64,000 bases of DNA from Ruminiclostridium cellobioparum subsp. termitidis CT1112 (GTDB lineage Bacteria > Bacillota > Clostridia > Acetivibrionales > DSM-1351), in the NCBI RefSeq assembly GCF_000350485.1, contig NZ_AORV01000042.1, forward strand, positions 1 through 64,000. The letters run 5' to 3'. The translations under genes and the position numbers were made by a program. Of the stretch, positions 37,287 to 44,866 are shown piece by piece. Below the pieces are notes generated by a model, which was not told the DNA's origin, made no database searches, and saw only the letters and a program-made list of their open reading frames with translations. Within the stretch, counting starts at the first letter, position 1. Every line of letters begins with the position of its first letter.

Positions 37287-38126
37287 TTACTCTCCCGGTA
37301 CAAAGTACGGGTTGCTCCCCTTTGTAAAATCCAGAGTACCTTTTTGCGTTTCATTGATATTATTAACAAATAAATGTCTAAAAACACTTATCTGATAATC
37401 CGTATACTCCAAATCTCCAAATTTGGCGGTAACTCTTTTGTCAAACTGGACAGACATATATGGTACATCGGACAAATCAACCGAAGTAATTTTTTTATAT
37501 AATTTTAATTTTTCATCCTTATCACTTTTTGCAATAAGATCGCAAAAGCTTATCAGATCTATTAAGGGATTCTCTCCTTTAAATTTTATAGCCTGTCCCA
37601 ATTTATAGCTATCCACCGAAATACCTATTATTTTAAAATAATCCTTCAATTTCGGAGATTTGCTGTCAAGGAGCTCCAGCACATAACCATCCTTGTCAAT
37701 AAGGAGATTTGTCCCTCCATTATCAAGAACTGCAAACGGCGTTCTTTCCTGCACCTTTATTTTAATTGATTTTGGTAAGGCCGGCCTTATGCTCACAGAC
37801 TTAACATACGGCATAGAATTCAATACTTCCTGTTCCAGTTCGCTAAAGCTTAAAGTCAGCAGATTCTTTGGTTTTTCTCCCAGCATGTTGAATACATTTT
37901 TCCCGGGAACAAGGCCGGTACTTAGAATCAATTCATTTGCTGAATATTTTTTATTGCCTGCTGTTTCTATTTTATCGACGATAAAAAACGATGATCTGGC
38001 AAATATGATTATCCCCGCAGCAATCAGAACAAATAGGAAAAACCGCCGGATTCTTCTCATTCTTCTGCGCACTTTTTTACTTACTTTCTTTTTCTTTACA
38101 TTTGAAGCTGGTGGTGTTTTTTTCAT
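37287..38126 (-). CDS. ftsQ: Cell division protein FtsQ/DivIB
   Basis: FtsQ (DivIB) is a bitopic scaffold of the divisome. The 279-residue protein has a very basic cytoplasmic tail (VKKKKVSKKVRRRMRRI), one membrane helix at about 29-49, a POTRA domain (VDKIETAGNKKYSANELI) and the beta domain. It starts four bases after the murA 3' fragment, so this gene pair would be co-transcribed if murA were intact. Transcription of this operon now has to begin elsewhere, because the upstream part of murA is displaced. Confidence 0.95.
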   Translation of the reverse strand: MKKTPPASNVKKKKVSKKVRRRMRRIRRFFLFVLIAAGIIIFARSSFFIVDKIETAGNKKYSANELILSTGLVPGKNVFNMLGEKPKNLLTLSFSELEQEVLNSMPYVKSVSIRPALPKSIKIKVQERTPFAVLDNGGTNLLIDKDGYVLELLDSKSPKLKDYFKIIGISVDSYKLGQAIKFKGENPLIDLISFCDLIAKSDKDEKLKLYKKITSVDLSDVPYMSVQFDKRVTAKFGDLEYTDYQISVFRHLFVNNINETQKGTLDFTKGSNPYFVPGE

Positions 38127-38129
38127 TTG

Positions 38130-39052
38130 TTAATTCCTTAATATATCTGCTCCTAATGAAGCCAGTTTTTCTTCCACTTTGTAATAGCCCCTGTCAATAT
38201 GATCCAGACCGGATACAAAAGTTTCTCCGTTTGCAGCAAGGCCTGCCAGTATCAATGCGGCTCCGCCCCGCAGATCCCTTGCCGCCACCTGGGCCCCGTT
38301 CAGCCTGCCGACTCCCTTTATAACAGCCATACGGCCATCTATTCTTATATTTGCTCCCATCTTTAAAAGCTCATCCACATGCTTATATCTACTCTCAAAT
38401 ATGGTTTCTATTATTATGCTCGTGCCTTTGCACAAGGTGAGCAAAGCCATTATCTGAGCCTGCATATCTGTAGGAAAACCGGGATATGGTAAAGTCCTGA
38501 TAACTTCAACCGATTCCAGCTTTGACCCTGAAACAATTTGAATATCGTTTCTTTTAATATTGATCTGACAGCCAATATCCCGTAAAACCGACGCTATTGA
38601 AATAATGTGTTCGGGGATAATATCCTTGATAACAACATTTCCGCCTGTAATTGCCGAAGCAACCATATATGTACCAGTAATGATCCTGTCAGGAATTACG
38701 TTGTATTCTACATTATTAAATTTCTTCTCGAAGCCCCTGATCCGTATGACACTTGAACCTGCTCCGGTTACCCTGGCGCCTATCTTTTGCAGGAAGTTCT
38801 GCAGATCAACTATTTCGGGTTCTTTGGCAGCATTTCTGATAATTGTATCCCCCCGTGCATAAACAGCTGCTATCATGGCATTTTCAGTAGCGCCTACACT
38901 GGGATAATCCAGATATATGTCACAGCCAATGAGTCCGTCAGTTTCACAGGTGATATATCCGCCATTGGCGTCATTGATTTTGGCTCCCAGACTTCTTAAA
39001 GCTTTTAAATGGAGATCTATTGGCCTGGGGCCTATTTCACAACCACCCGGAT
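38130..39052 (-). pseudogene. murA: murA, 3' part (codons 117-418 plus duplicated junction)
   Basis: MurA transfers enolpyruvate to UDP-GlcNAc, the first committed step of peptidoglycan synthesis. This fragment encodes everything after the catalytic cysteine: E-I-G-P-R-P-I-D-L-H-L-K (classical continuation of the PGGC motif), then GATENAMIAAVYARGDT and the C-terminal domain, ending DILRN. Upstream of the cysteine codon the frame turns into unrelated sequence and reaches a TGA within about 20 codons; no ATG, GTG or TTG occurs in frame before 38876. The missing N-terminal 116 codons are intact at 50158-50529 in the same orientation. Joined at the shared 15-bp repeat the gene encodes 418 residues, the normal MurA length. 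Confidence 0.85.
39038..39052. repeat. 15-bp direct repeat at the murA break, left copy
   Basis: CACAACCACCCGGAT overlaps the codons for Pro-Gly-Gly-Cys of MurA on the minus strand. An identical copy is at 50181-50195. Identity ends abruptly on both sides (TTT against TAA before, G against A after), as expected for the crossover core of a site-specific recombination event. Confidence 0.85.
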
Positions 39053-39291
39053 GTGTTAATCTACGGGCATTTACCAGGATAATTATATCATAAAAATGTA
39101 TTGCCCATCAAATAAGATGTTAATAAATCTGTTAATAATAAGTATATAGGTAATTTAGTTTATTTTATTTAGTAATATTGTATTAATGTTTTGTATATTG
39201 CGGTATGGTGTTATAATGTTTTATATTAATATACTATGAGGCATCTGCCAATAAATTGTATTATTATGGTATTAAACGATTAGGAGCATTT

Positions 39292-40704
39292 ATGAAATTG
39301 AGACAGGTAATATCTATTTTTATATCAAAATTTGCCATAAAAGTACTCCGGCTTATAAAAAAGGGCGGAACTACTCTCCCCGGCAAACTGGCCTTTAAAA
39401 TTTACCCCGGCATACTCAGATCAATTGCCGGGAACTTTGAAATAATCATGGTAACAGGTACAAACGGCAAAACCACAACCACCAGAATTATAGAAGAGAT
39501 TTTGAAAAACAACAATATAGACTACATAACCAATAAATCCGGAGCAAATCTTTTAAGCGGAATAACAACCATATTTATTCAGGCTGTGACTCTCACAGGA
39601 AAGCCCAGGCACAGGGTGGCACTTATTGAAAGCGATGAAGCCGCCTTTAATCAGGTCACCAAACATCTCCAGCCCAAAGCTGTTGTCGTGACCAACTTTT
39701 TCAGGGATCAGCTTGACAGGTACGGTGAGCTTTACTCAACCCTGAACGCCGTCAAATCAGGCCTTGAGAGGGTAGGTGACAATACATCCCTTATTCTTAA
39801 TGCCGATGATTCCATGTGTGCATCTTTGGGCAGAGAAACAAATAAACCTGTATTTTACTATGGTATTGCTCCGGAGGCCGGAGCCGGTGATACCGGAAAT
39901 TCAGGCGACATTAATACCGATGCCATGTTCTGTATAAACTGTAAAAACAAATACGAATATACAAATCATATCTATGGTCACCTGGGGGGATTCTACTGTA
40001 CCGGCTGCGGTTACAAAAGACCTGCTGCCAGCCTTGAATGTACCGGCATCCAGGAAACAGGCAGCAGCCATACCACAATAAACTGGAAATCCGCTCCTCC
40101 CCTTTCCGAAACTTTGCAGGAATATACCACCCGGATCAATCTTCCCGGCCTGTATAACGTTTACAATGCAATGGCAGCAGCCACATGCGGCCTTGCTTTA
40201 AACTACAGTGCCAATACGGTGATCAGTGCCATGCAGTCTTTTGAATGCGGGTTTGGAAGAATGGAATCCATAACGGTTGGAGATAAAACAATAAAACTTA
40301 TCCTTGTAAAAAATCCCACAGGGTTCAACCAGGTATTGAGCTTTCTTGCTCTTGACGAGCAGCAGTTGAATGCGGCATTTCTCATAAATGACAAGCTGGC
40401 CGACGGCACTGATATTTCCTGGCTTTGGGACGTGGATTTCGAGCAGCTTAACAAAAACCCCGATAAAATAGGCAATCTGTTTGCCTCCGGACTCCGCGGC
40501 GAGGATATGGCCGTCAGACTGAAATACAGCGGTCTGGACACCAGAAAAATAAGGATTATAAAGGACTACCAGCTGCTGCTGGAACGCGGTCTGGAGCAAA
40601 CTCCGCCCGGAGGCTGCTTCCACATATTGCCCACCTATACTGCAATGCTAGATATTCGTGGTATCCTAAAGAAAAAGTACAATTTAAAGGAGTTCTGGAA
40701 ATAA
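39292..40704 (+). CDS. murT: Lipid II isoglutaminyl synthase subunit MurT (Mur ligase-like)
   Basis: MurT with GatD amidates the D-glutamate of lipid II to D-isoglutamine. The 470-residue protein has the Mur-ligase ATP-binding loop VTGTNGKTTTTRI (near residue 56), a four-cysteine zinc ribbon (CINC...CTGC) inserted in the central domain as in known MurT proteins, and the C-terminal DUF1727 domain. I start at ATG 39292, seven bases after AGGAG; the frame extends 12 codons further. It is the first gene inside the interval that separates the murA halves and is transcribed away from the left break. Confidence 0.93.
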   Translation: MKLRQVISIFISKFAIKVLRLIKKGGTTLPGKLAFKIYPGILRSIAGNFEIIMVTGTNGKTTTTRIIEEILKNNNIDYITNKSGANLLSGITTIFIQAVTLTGKPRHRVALIESDEAAFNQVTKHLQPKAVVVTNFFRDQLDRYGELYSTLNAVKSGLERVGDNTSLILNADDSMCASLGRETNKPVFYYGIAPEAGAGDTGNSGDINTDAMFCINCKNKYEYTNHIYGHLGGFYCTGCGYKRPAASLECTGIQETGSSHTTINWKSAPPLSETLQEYTTRINLPGLYNVYNAMAAATCGLALNYSANTVISAMQSFECGFGRMESITVGDKTIKLILVKNPTGFNQVLSFLALDEQQLNAAFLINDKLADGTDISWLWDVDFEQLNKNPDKIGNLFASGLRGEDMAVRLKYSGLDTRKIRIIKDYQLLLERGLEQTPPGGCFHILPTYTAMLDIRGILKKKYNLKEFWK

Positions 40705-40756
40705 CGTGAAAAACGCGAAACATAAAGAAGTGTGAACATTGTTCATTTCGCGTTGC

Positions 40757-40777
40757 AAAAACCCTCAGCGGGGTTTT
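40757..40777 (+). terminator. Terminator-like hairpin between murT and gatD
   Basis: AAAACCC and GGGTTTT form a short stem with a six-base loop, ending in T-rich sequence. It is preceded by a 9-bp stem (AACGCGAAA with TTTCGCGTT, near 40707-40754). GatD and MurT act as a heterodimer, so a terminator between them suggests attenuation or a separate promoter for gatD. Confidence 0.5.
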
Positions 40778-40820
40778 CATTACTAATGAGACGCTGCACA
40801 AGCAGCTGATTGGAGATTTT

Positions 40821-41573
40821 ATGTATGATTTGAACATTTGTCATTTATATCCTGATCTGCTCAATACCTATGGGGACAGAGGCAATATCCTGGCCCTGCA
40901 GAGACGAGCCCAGTGGCATGGAATAAACACACAGGTAACCAATATTACCATCGGTGACTCTTTTGATTCATCAGAGTACGATATTATTTTCCTGGGCGGC
41001 GGACAGGACTACGAACAGGAAATCATCCAGGCTGATGTGTTAAATCAGAAAGGCAGTGAAATAAAGTCAGCCATAGACAATATGAAGGTCTTCCTGTGCA
41101 TTTGCGGAGGATATCAGTTAATGGGCAAGTACTACAAGACCTGGGACGGCAAGGATATAGAGTTTCTTGGAGCACTGGACCTGTGGACGGTGGGCGGAAA
41201 GGAACGCATGATAGGAAACATCGTGTTTGAAAGCGATTTTATATCGGAAGACGGAAAGCCTTTAAAAATAGTAGGTTTTGAGAACCACTCGGGGAGAACT
41301 TATCTTGGAGAGGGTATCAGACCCCTAGGTAAAGTTCTTTCTGGCAGTGGCAATAACGGAACCGACGGTTATGAAGGCGCAGTGTACAATAATGTTTACT
41401 GCTCCTATTCACATGGCAGCCTTCTTCCAAAAAATCCGCAGCTGACGGACCATTTGCTCACTCTGGCACTAAAACAGAAATACACTGATTTTGATACTTT
41501 GGGACAATTGGACGACACCTTTGAGACCGCTGCCAGATCCTCGGTTATTGAAAGAATACTTAAAAATATATAG
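40821..41573 (+). CDS. gatD: Lipid II isoglutaminyl synthase glutaminase subunit GatD
   Basis: GatD hydrolyses glutamine and passes ammonia to MurT. This 250-residue class I glutamine amidotransferase-like protein has its nucleophilic cysteine in FLCICGGYQLMG (near residue 94) and the catalytic histidine in YCSYSHGSLLPKNP. The 'PDLLNTYGDRGNILAL' N-terminus is typical of the family. It lies downstream of murT as in Staphylococcus and most Firmicutes, though separated here by 116 bases of hairpin-rich sequence. Confidence 0.95.
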   Translation: MYDLNICHLYPDLLNTYGDRGNILALQRRAQWHGINTQVTNITIGDSFDSSEYDIIFLGGGQDYEQEIIQADVLNQKGSEIKSAIDNMKVFLCICGGYQLMGKYYKTWDGKDIEFLGALDLWTVGGKERMIGNIVFESDFISEDGKPLKIVGFENHSGRTYLGEGIRPLGKVLSGSGNNGTDGYEGAVYNNVYCSYSHGSLLPKNPQLTDHLLTLALKQKYTDFDTLGQLDDTFETAARSSVIERILKNI

Positions 41574-41612
41574 ATTATTTTTTGGGAAATAGTAATAAAT
41601 TCAAAAAAGTAG

Positions 41613-41642
41613 TTGACATTAAAAAAAGTAACATGTTAAGAT
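41613..41642 (+). promoter_or_regulatory. Promoter of the T-box/aroF unit
   Basis: A perfect -35 box TTGACA and a -10 box TAAGAT, with TG two bases before it, are separated by 18 bases. They sit immediately before the T-box leader, so this is the likely start of the DAHP synthase transcript. Confidence 0.7.
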
Positions 41643-41972
41643 ATCTATTAATATAATAATCGTAAGCTTAAATGTGATGAATGGGAAAACTGATTCTTTA
41701 AGAAATAAATCAGTTGGCAGAGCATATGATTCCTCAAAGCGAGCAGTAGGCGGTGAAAGTACTGCAGGATAATATATTTGTGAGTTCTCCCATGAACAGT
41801 ATGATTGAACTTTATTCGTAGGTCATACCGGGTCCTTCCCGTTATAGTAGGAGTGTATCGGATATATATGATTATACTCCCGTACATGATTGAGATGGTT
41901 TTTTACCAATTTGGGTGGTACCGCGTGGATTATAAGTCCTCGTCCCTTGTTTAAGGGATTGAGGGCTTTTTT
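41643..41972 (+). promoter_or_regulatory. T-box leader of the DAHP synthase gene
   Basis: A T-box riboswitch senses uncharged tRNA. The conserved T-box core TGGGTGGTACCGCG lies at 41911-41924, followed by a terminator stem (GTCCTC...GAGGGC) with a run of six T ending near 41972. Stem I is visible upstream, with the apical CAGTAGGCGGTGAAAG element near 41745. The likely specifier loop GAGTTCTCCC would present UUC (Phe), fitting feedback by phenylalanine supply; the specifier reading is tentative, the T-box itself is clear. Confidence 0.9.
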
Positions 41973-42024
41973 ATATTCTTTACTTTTTTAAAACAATAAT
42001 ATTATGACTTCAAGGAGGTTTTTT

Positions 42025-43038
42025 ATGATTATCGTAATGAGTCAGAACGCAACCAAACAGGATATTGCAAACGTGGAAAACAAACTTACCGAGCTGGGCT
42101 TCAAAACACATCCCATATACGGTGACATCAAGACAGTAATCGGTGCAATCGGGGACAAGAGATTGCTGAATATACACTCAGTCTCACAAATGCCCGGTGT
42201 GGAAACCCTTGTGCCCATTATGAAGCCTTACAAACTGGCCAGTAATGAGCTGCAGCAGTCTCCCACAGTCATCGAAGTAGGCGATGTCAGGATCGGTGGA
42301 AATGAAATTGTAGTTATGGCAGGTCCATGTGCAATAGAAAATGAAAATGATTTTGTGGAAACTGCAAAAAAAGTCAGGAATGCCGGTGCCAAAATATTAA
42401 GAGGCGGTGCTTTTAAACCGCGAAGCTCCCCCTATGCCTTCCAGGGACTTGAGGAAGACGGCCTGAAAATAATGGTGGCCGGCCGTGAAGCCACCGGCTT
42501 GAAGCTGGTTACCGAAGTGGTTGACACAAGAGATGTGGAACTGGTCAACAAATACACCGACATATTCCAGATCGGTGCCAGAAACATGCAGAATTTCAGA
42601 TTGTTAAGCGAGGTTGGCATGACCAGCAAACCTGTACTTTTAAAGAGAGGTCTGTCGGCTACAATAGAGGAATGGCTTATGGCGGCCGAGTATATCATTG
42701 CCGAAGGAAACCACAATGTTATTCTATGCGAACGCGGAATCCGCACCTTTGAAACCATGACCAGAAACACTCTTGACCTGAGTGCCATCCCTGCAATCAA
42801 GGAAGTCTCACACCTTCCCATAGTAGTTGATCCCAGCCATGCCACCGGCAACTGGAAATTCGTGCCGGCACTTGCCAAGGGTGCTGTTGCCACTGGGGCT
42901 GACGGCTTGATCATCGAAGTGCATCCCAACCCGCCCTGTGCTCTTTGTGACGGGCCGCAGTCATTAAGGCCTGAGAAATTTGAAACCCTGATGCAGGAAC
43001 TGAGACTTGTGGCACAGTCTGTGCAAAGAACTATATAA
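42025..43038 (+). CDS. aroF: 3-deoxy-7-phosphoheptulonate (DAHP) synthase, type I-beta
   Basis: This enzyme condenses phosphoenolpyruvate and erythrose 4-phosphate, the first step of aromatic amino-acid synthesis. The 337-residue protein has an N-terminal ferredoxin-like regulatory domain (IIVMSQNATKQDIANVENKL) followed by the barrel with MAGPCAIEN, LRGGAFKPRSSPYAFQG, ILCERGIRTFE and VVDPSHATG. I start at ATG 42025, six bases after AAGGAGG. The T-box leader upstream makes expression respond to amino-acid starvation. Confidence 0.97.
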   Translation: MIIVMSQNATKQDIANVENKLTELGFKTHPIYGDIKTVIGAIGDKRLLNIHSVSQMPGVETLVPIMKPYKLASNELQQSPTVIEVGDVRIGGNEIVVMAGPCAIENENDFVETAKKVRNAGAKILRGGAFKPRSSPYAFQGLEEDGLKIMVAGREATGLKLVTEVVDTRDVELVNKYTDIFQIGARNMQNFRLLSEVGMTSKPVLLKRGLSATIEEWLMAAEYIIAEGNHNVILCERGIRTFETMTRNTLDLSAIPAIKEVSHLPIVVDPSHATGNWKFVPALAKGAVATGADGLIIEVHPNPPCALCDGPQSLRPEKFETLMQELRLVAQSVQRTI

Positions 43039-43046
43039 ATGCTCAC

Positions 43047-43112
43047 AAAGTACATGCCTGAAATTTGTACAGCTCGTGCAAATGTTCCGGCTGCAATTTC
43101 AGGCGTACTTTT
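43047..43112 (+). terminator. Terminator after the DAHP synthase gene
   Basis: GCCTGAAATT and AATTTCAGGC form a 10-bp stem; AAAGTAC and GTACTTT extend it on the outside with a small bulge, followed by TTTTA. It begins nine bases after the aroF stop codon. Confidence 0.75.
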
Positions 43113-43198
43113 AACGGGTAATGGAGCTTTACTCTTTACCTTTCAGTTTGACTGATTTGTTAGAATTGTAATACGTGCGGATTTTAAAGCATGGTCAT

Positions 43199-43555
43199 TC
43201 ATAGGATACTTGAATACTCTTCCCCGGTAACCGGTTCCAGCGTAAATTCATGTATCCCCATAAACACGACCTTCAGACATTGGGCATCGCCGTAAGCTTC
43301 TCTGTCCGGGCCGTCGAGCAATACATACACCTGGGTATTATCATTGACCCTGATGTTTATTCTGTCAAAGATGTCCTTCTGCAAAAGGTCCAGTACAGAA
43401 TCCATATTTTTGACAACCGAATGATTGGATTTAGGTTCGAGTACAACCGGTATTTTTGTATTGTTGGGATTTAGGAGTTTAACATGCAATATACCGGGAT
43501 CAAGAATATTGTCCGTAGGGTATAAAAGGTCTCTTTCAAAAAGGAACGAGCTCAT
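43199..43555 (-). CDS. Hypothetical protein, 118 residues
   Basis: I do not recognise this protein. It is predicted to be soluble and acidic, mixed alpha/beta, with no signal peptide, membrane helix or cysteine pair. It contains a Pro/Asn-rich segment (LLNPNNTKIPVVLEPKSNHS) and ends VTGEEYSSIL. The GTG/ATG region is preceded by a purine-rich sequence (GGAGGTTAAAA), which supports a real gene. It stands alone between the aroF terminator and a strong hairpin, so neighbours give no clue to function. Confidence 0.6.
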   Translation of the reverse strand: MSSFLFERDLLYPTDNILDPGILHVKLLNPNNTKIPVVLEPKSNHSVVKNMDSVLDLLQKDIFDRINIRVNDNTQVYVLLDGPDREAYGDAQCLKVVFMGIHEFTLEPVTGEEYSSIL

Positions 43556-43587
43556 TTTTAACCTCCATGCCGGCGTAATTTGATACC

Positions 43588-43619
43588 GGTAAGGGGCCTG
43601 TCGTTCAAGGCCCCTTACC
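43588..43619. terminator. GC-rich hairpin between the hypothetical and transglycosylase genes
   Basis: GGTAAGGGGCC and GGCCCCTTACC form a perfect 11-bp stem around a 10-base loop, the most stable hairpin in this part. A clear T run is absent on either strand. It lies about 50 bases after the transglycosylase gene and may end that transcript. Confidence 0.5.
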
Positions 43620-43668
43620 CGATATATTTTACACTCAAATTTTTATGGTATTATATATAAAAATACCA

Positions 43669-44250
43669 CTATTTATTATTGTCGTAAAGCTTTTTATACA
43701 TGCTGAAATATTTGCTGATTTTTTCTACATAATTTCTTGTTTCCTCAAAGGGAATCCGGTCAAGTGTCTTACCGTTTTTACTTACATTTTCATCCTTCAG
43801 CCATTTGGAAACATTTCCACTGCCTGCATTATAGGCTACCAATGCAAGTTCAGTATTCTGATTGTATTGTTTCAGCAGCCTGGCAATATACCAGCAGCCG
43901 ATATTTATATTTGTTTCAGGTTCCAGCAGCTGTTCTGCTGCAAAATCCTCAAGCCCGATTTTTTCAGCTGCCCACTCTCCCGTAGAGTCCATGATCTGCA
44001 TAAGACCTTTTGCATCCCTCGGAGAAACAGCATTAGGATCAAAGCCGCTCTCTGCTTTGATCATGGAGTAAACAAGATGCTTATCCAGATCATACTCATC
44101 GGAATATTTTTCAACATATTCGGAATAATCGGTAGGATACATATAATACAGCGCATACTTGACAGCGCTGATTGAAAATACAACCAGTAACACAAGAATC
44201 AAAAATATAATAAATGTTTTAAATTTGCCTGAAGTCTTCCTTCTTTTCAA
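43669..44250 (-). CDS. Membrane-anchored lytic transglycosylase (SLT domain)
   Basis: This 193-residue protein has a basic N-terminus, one membrane helix at about 11-33 and an extracytoplasmic SLT domain. The catalytic glutamate lies in YSMIKAESGFDPNAVSPRDA, followed by GLMQIM and the VALVAYNAGSGNV motif. It cleaves peptidoglycan glycan strands. Translation probably starts at a TTG whose AGGGTG ribosome-binding site overlaps the coaE stop codon, which suggests coupling in a polA-coaE-transglycosylase operon. Confidence 0.9.
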   Translation of the reverse strand: MKRRKTSGKFKTFIIFLILVLLVVFSISAVKYALYYMYPTDYSEYVEKYSDEYDLDKHLVYSMIKAESGFDPNAVSPRDAKGLMQIMDSTGEWAAEKIGLEDFAAEQLLEPETNINIGCWYIARLLKQYNQNTELALVAYNAGSGNVSKWLKDENVSKNGKTLDRIPFEETRNYVEKISKYFSMYKKLYDNNK

Positions 44251-44254
44251 AAAA

Positions 44255-44866
44255 TCACCCTAACAGCCCGGTCAATTGACTTTTTACGTCCTCTTTCAAA
44301 TGAGAATAATCATAGTTATTATATATTACAGTATCGGCAATTTTTATATATTCCTGCTCGTCAAGCTGGGAATTTATTCTCGAGACGGCTTCGTCGCGGG
44401 ACATGCCGCTTCTTTCCATGATACGCCTGATACGCAACTCCCTGTTTGCCGTGATTGTCCAAACCCTGTGGCACAAATCCAGAAAACCATTTTTTATAGG
44501 TATTGGAGCATCAATAACAATGATTTTAGTCCTTTTTATCTGCTGTTCTTTCACATTATCATTTATTCTTTCTGCAACATATTTATGCAAAATGCCGTTT
44601 AATTTCTGCAGCTTTTCATTATCGTTAAAAACAATATTGGCCAGTTTTTTGCGTTCAAGCTGTCCCCGGGCATCAAGTATGTCCCTGCCAAATACCTCCG
44701 ACAACTCCTCCAGAGCCTTTTCGCCTGGCATTACCACATCCCTGCTGATCTTATCCGCATCAATGACCACTGCCCCAAATTCCTCCAGAATACGGCTGAC
44801 GGTGCTTTTCCCGCTGCCTATTCCTCCGGTCACACCCAGTACTACCGAGCCGCTATTTTGTTTCAT
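44255..44866 (-). CDS. coaE: Dephospho-CoA kinase
   Basis: CoaE phosphorylates dephospho-CoA, the last step of coenzyme A synthesis. The 203-residue protein has P-loop GVTGGIGSGKST, the acidic VIDADKISRDVV and the IVIDAPIPIKNG motif. I start at ATG 44866; it overlaps the end of polA in another frame, so the genes are probably translationally coupled. The frame itself extends five codons further into polA. Confidence 0.96.
   Translation of the reverse strand: MKQNSGSVVLGVTGGIGSGKSTVSRILEEFGAVVIDADKISRDVVMPGEKALEELSEVFGRDILDARGQLERKKLANIVFNDNEKLQKLNGILHKYVAERINDNVKEQQIKRTKIIVIDAPIPIKNGFLDLCHRVWTITANRELRIRRIMERSGMSRDEAVSRINSQLDEQEYIKIADTVIYNNYDYSHLKEDVKSQLTGLLG

Noticed and set aside
42432-43055. 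207-codon minus-strand frame across the DAHP synthase gene
   Set aside because: It is antisense to a well-conserved enzyme with all motifs; the frame is open only because of codon bias.
43053-43109. Riboswitch after aroF
   Set aside because: The structure is a simple long hairpin after a stop codon with a T tract; it is better explained as a terminator.
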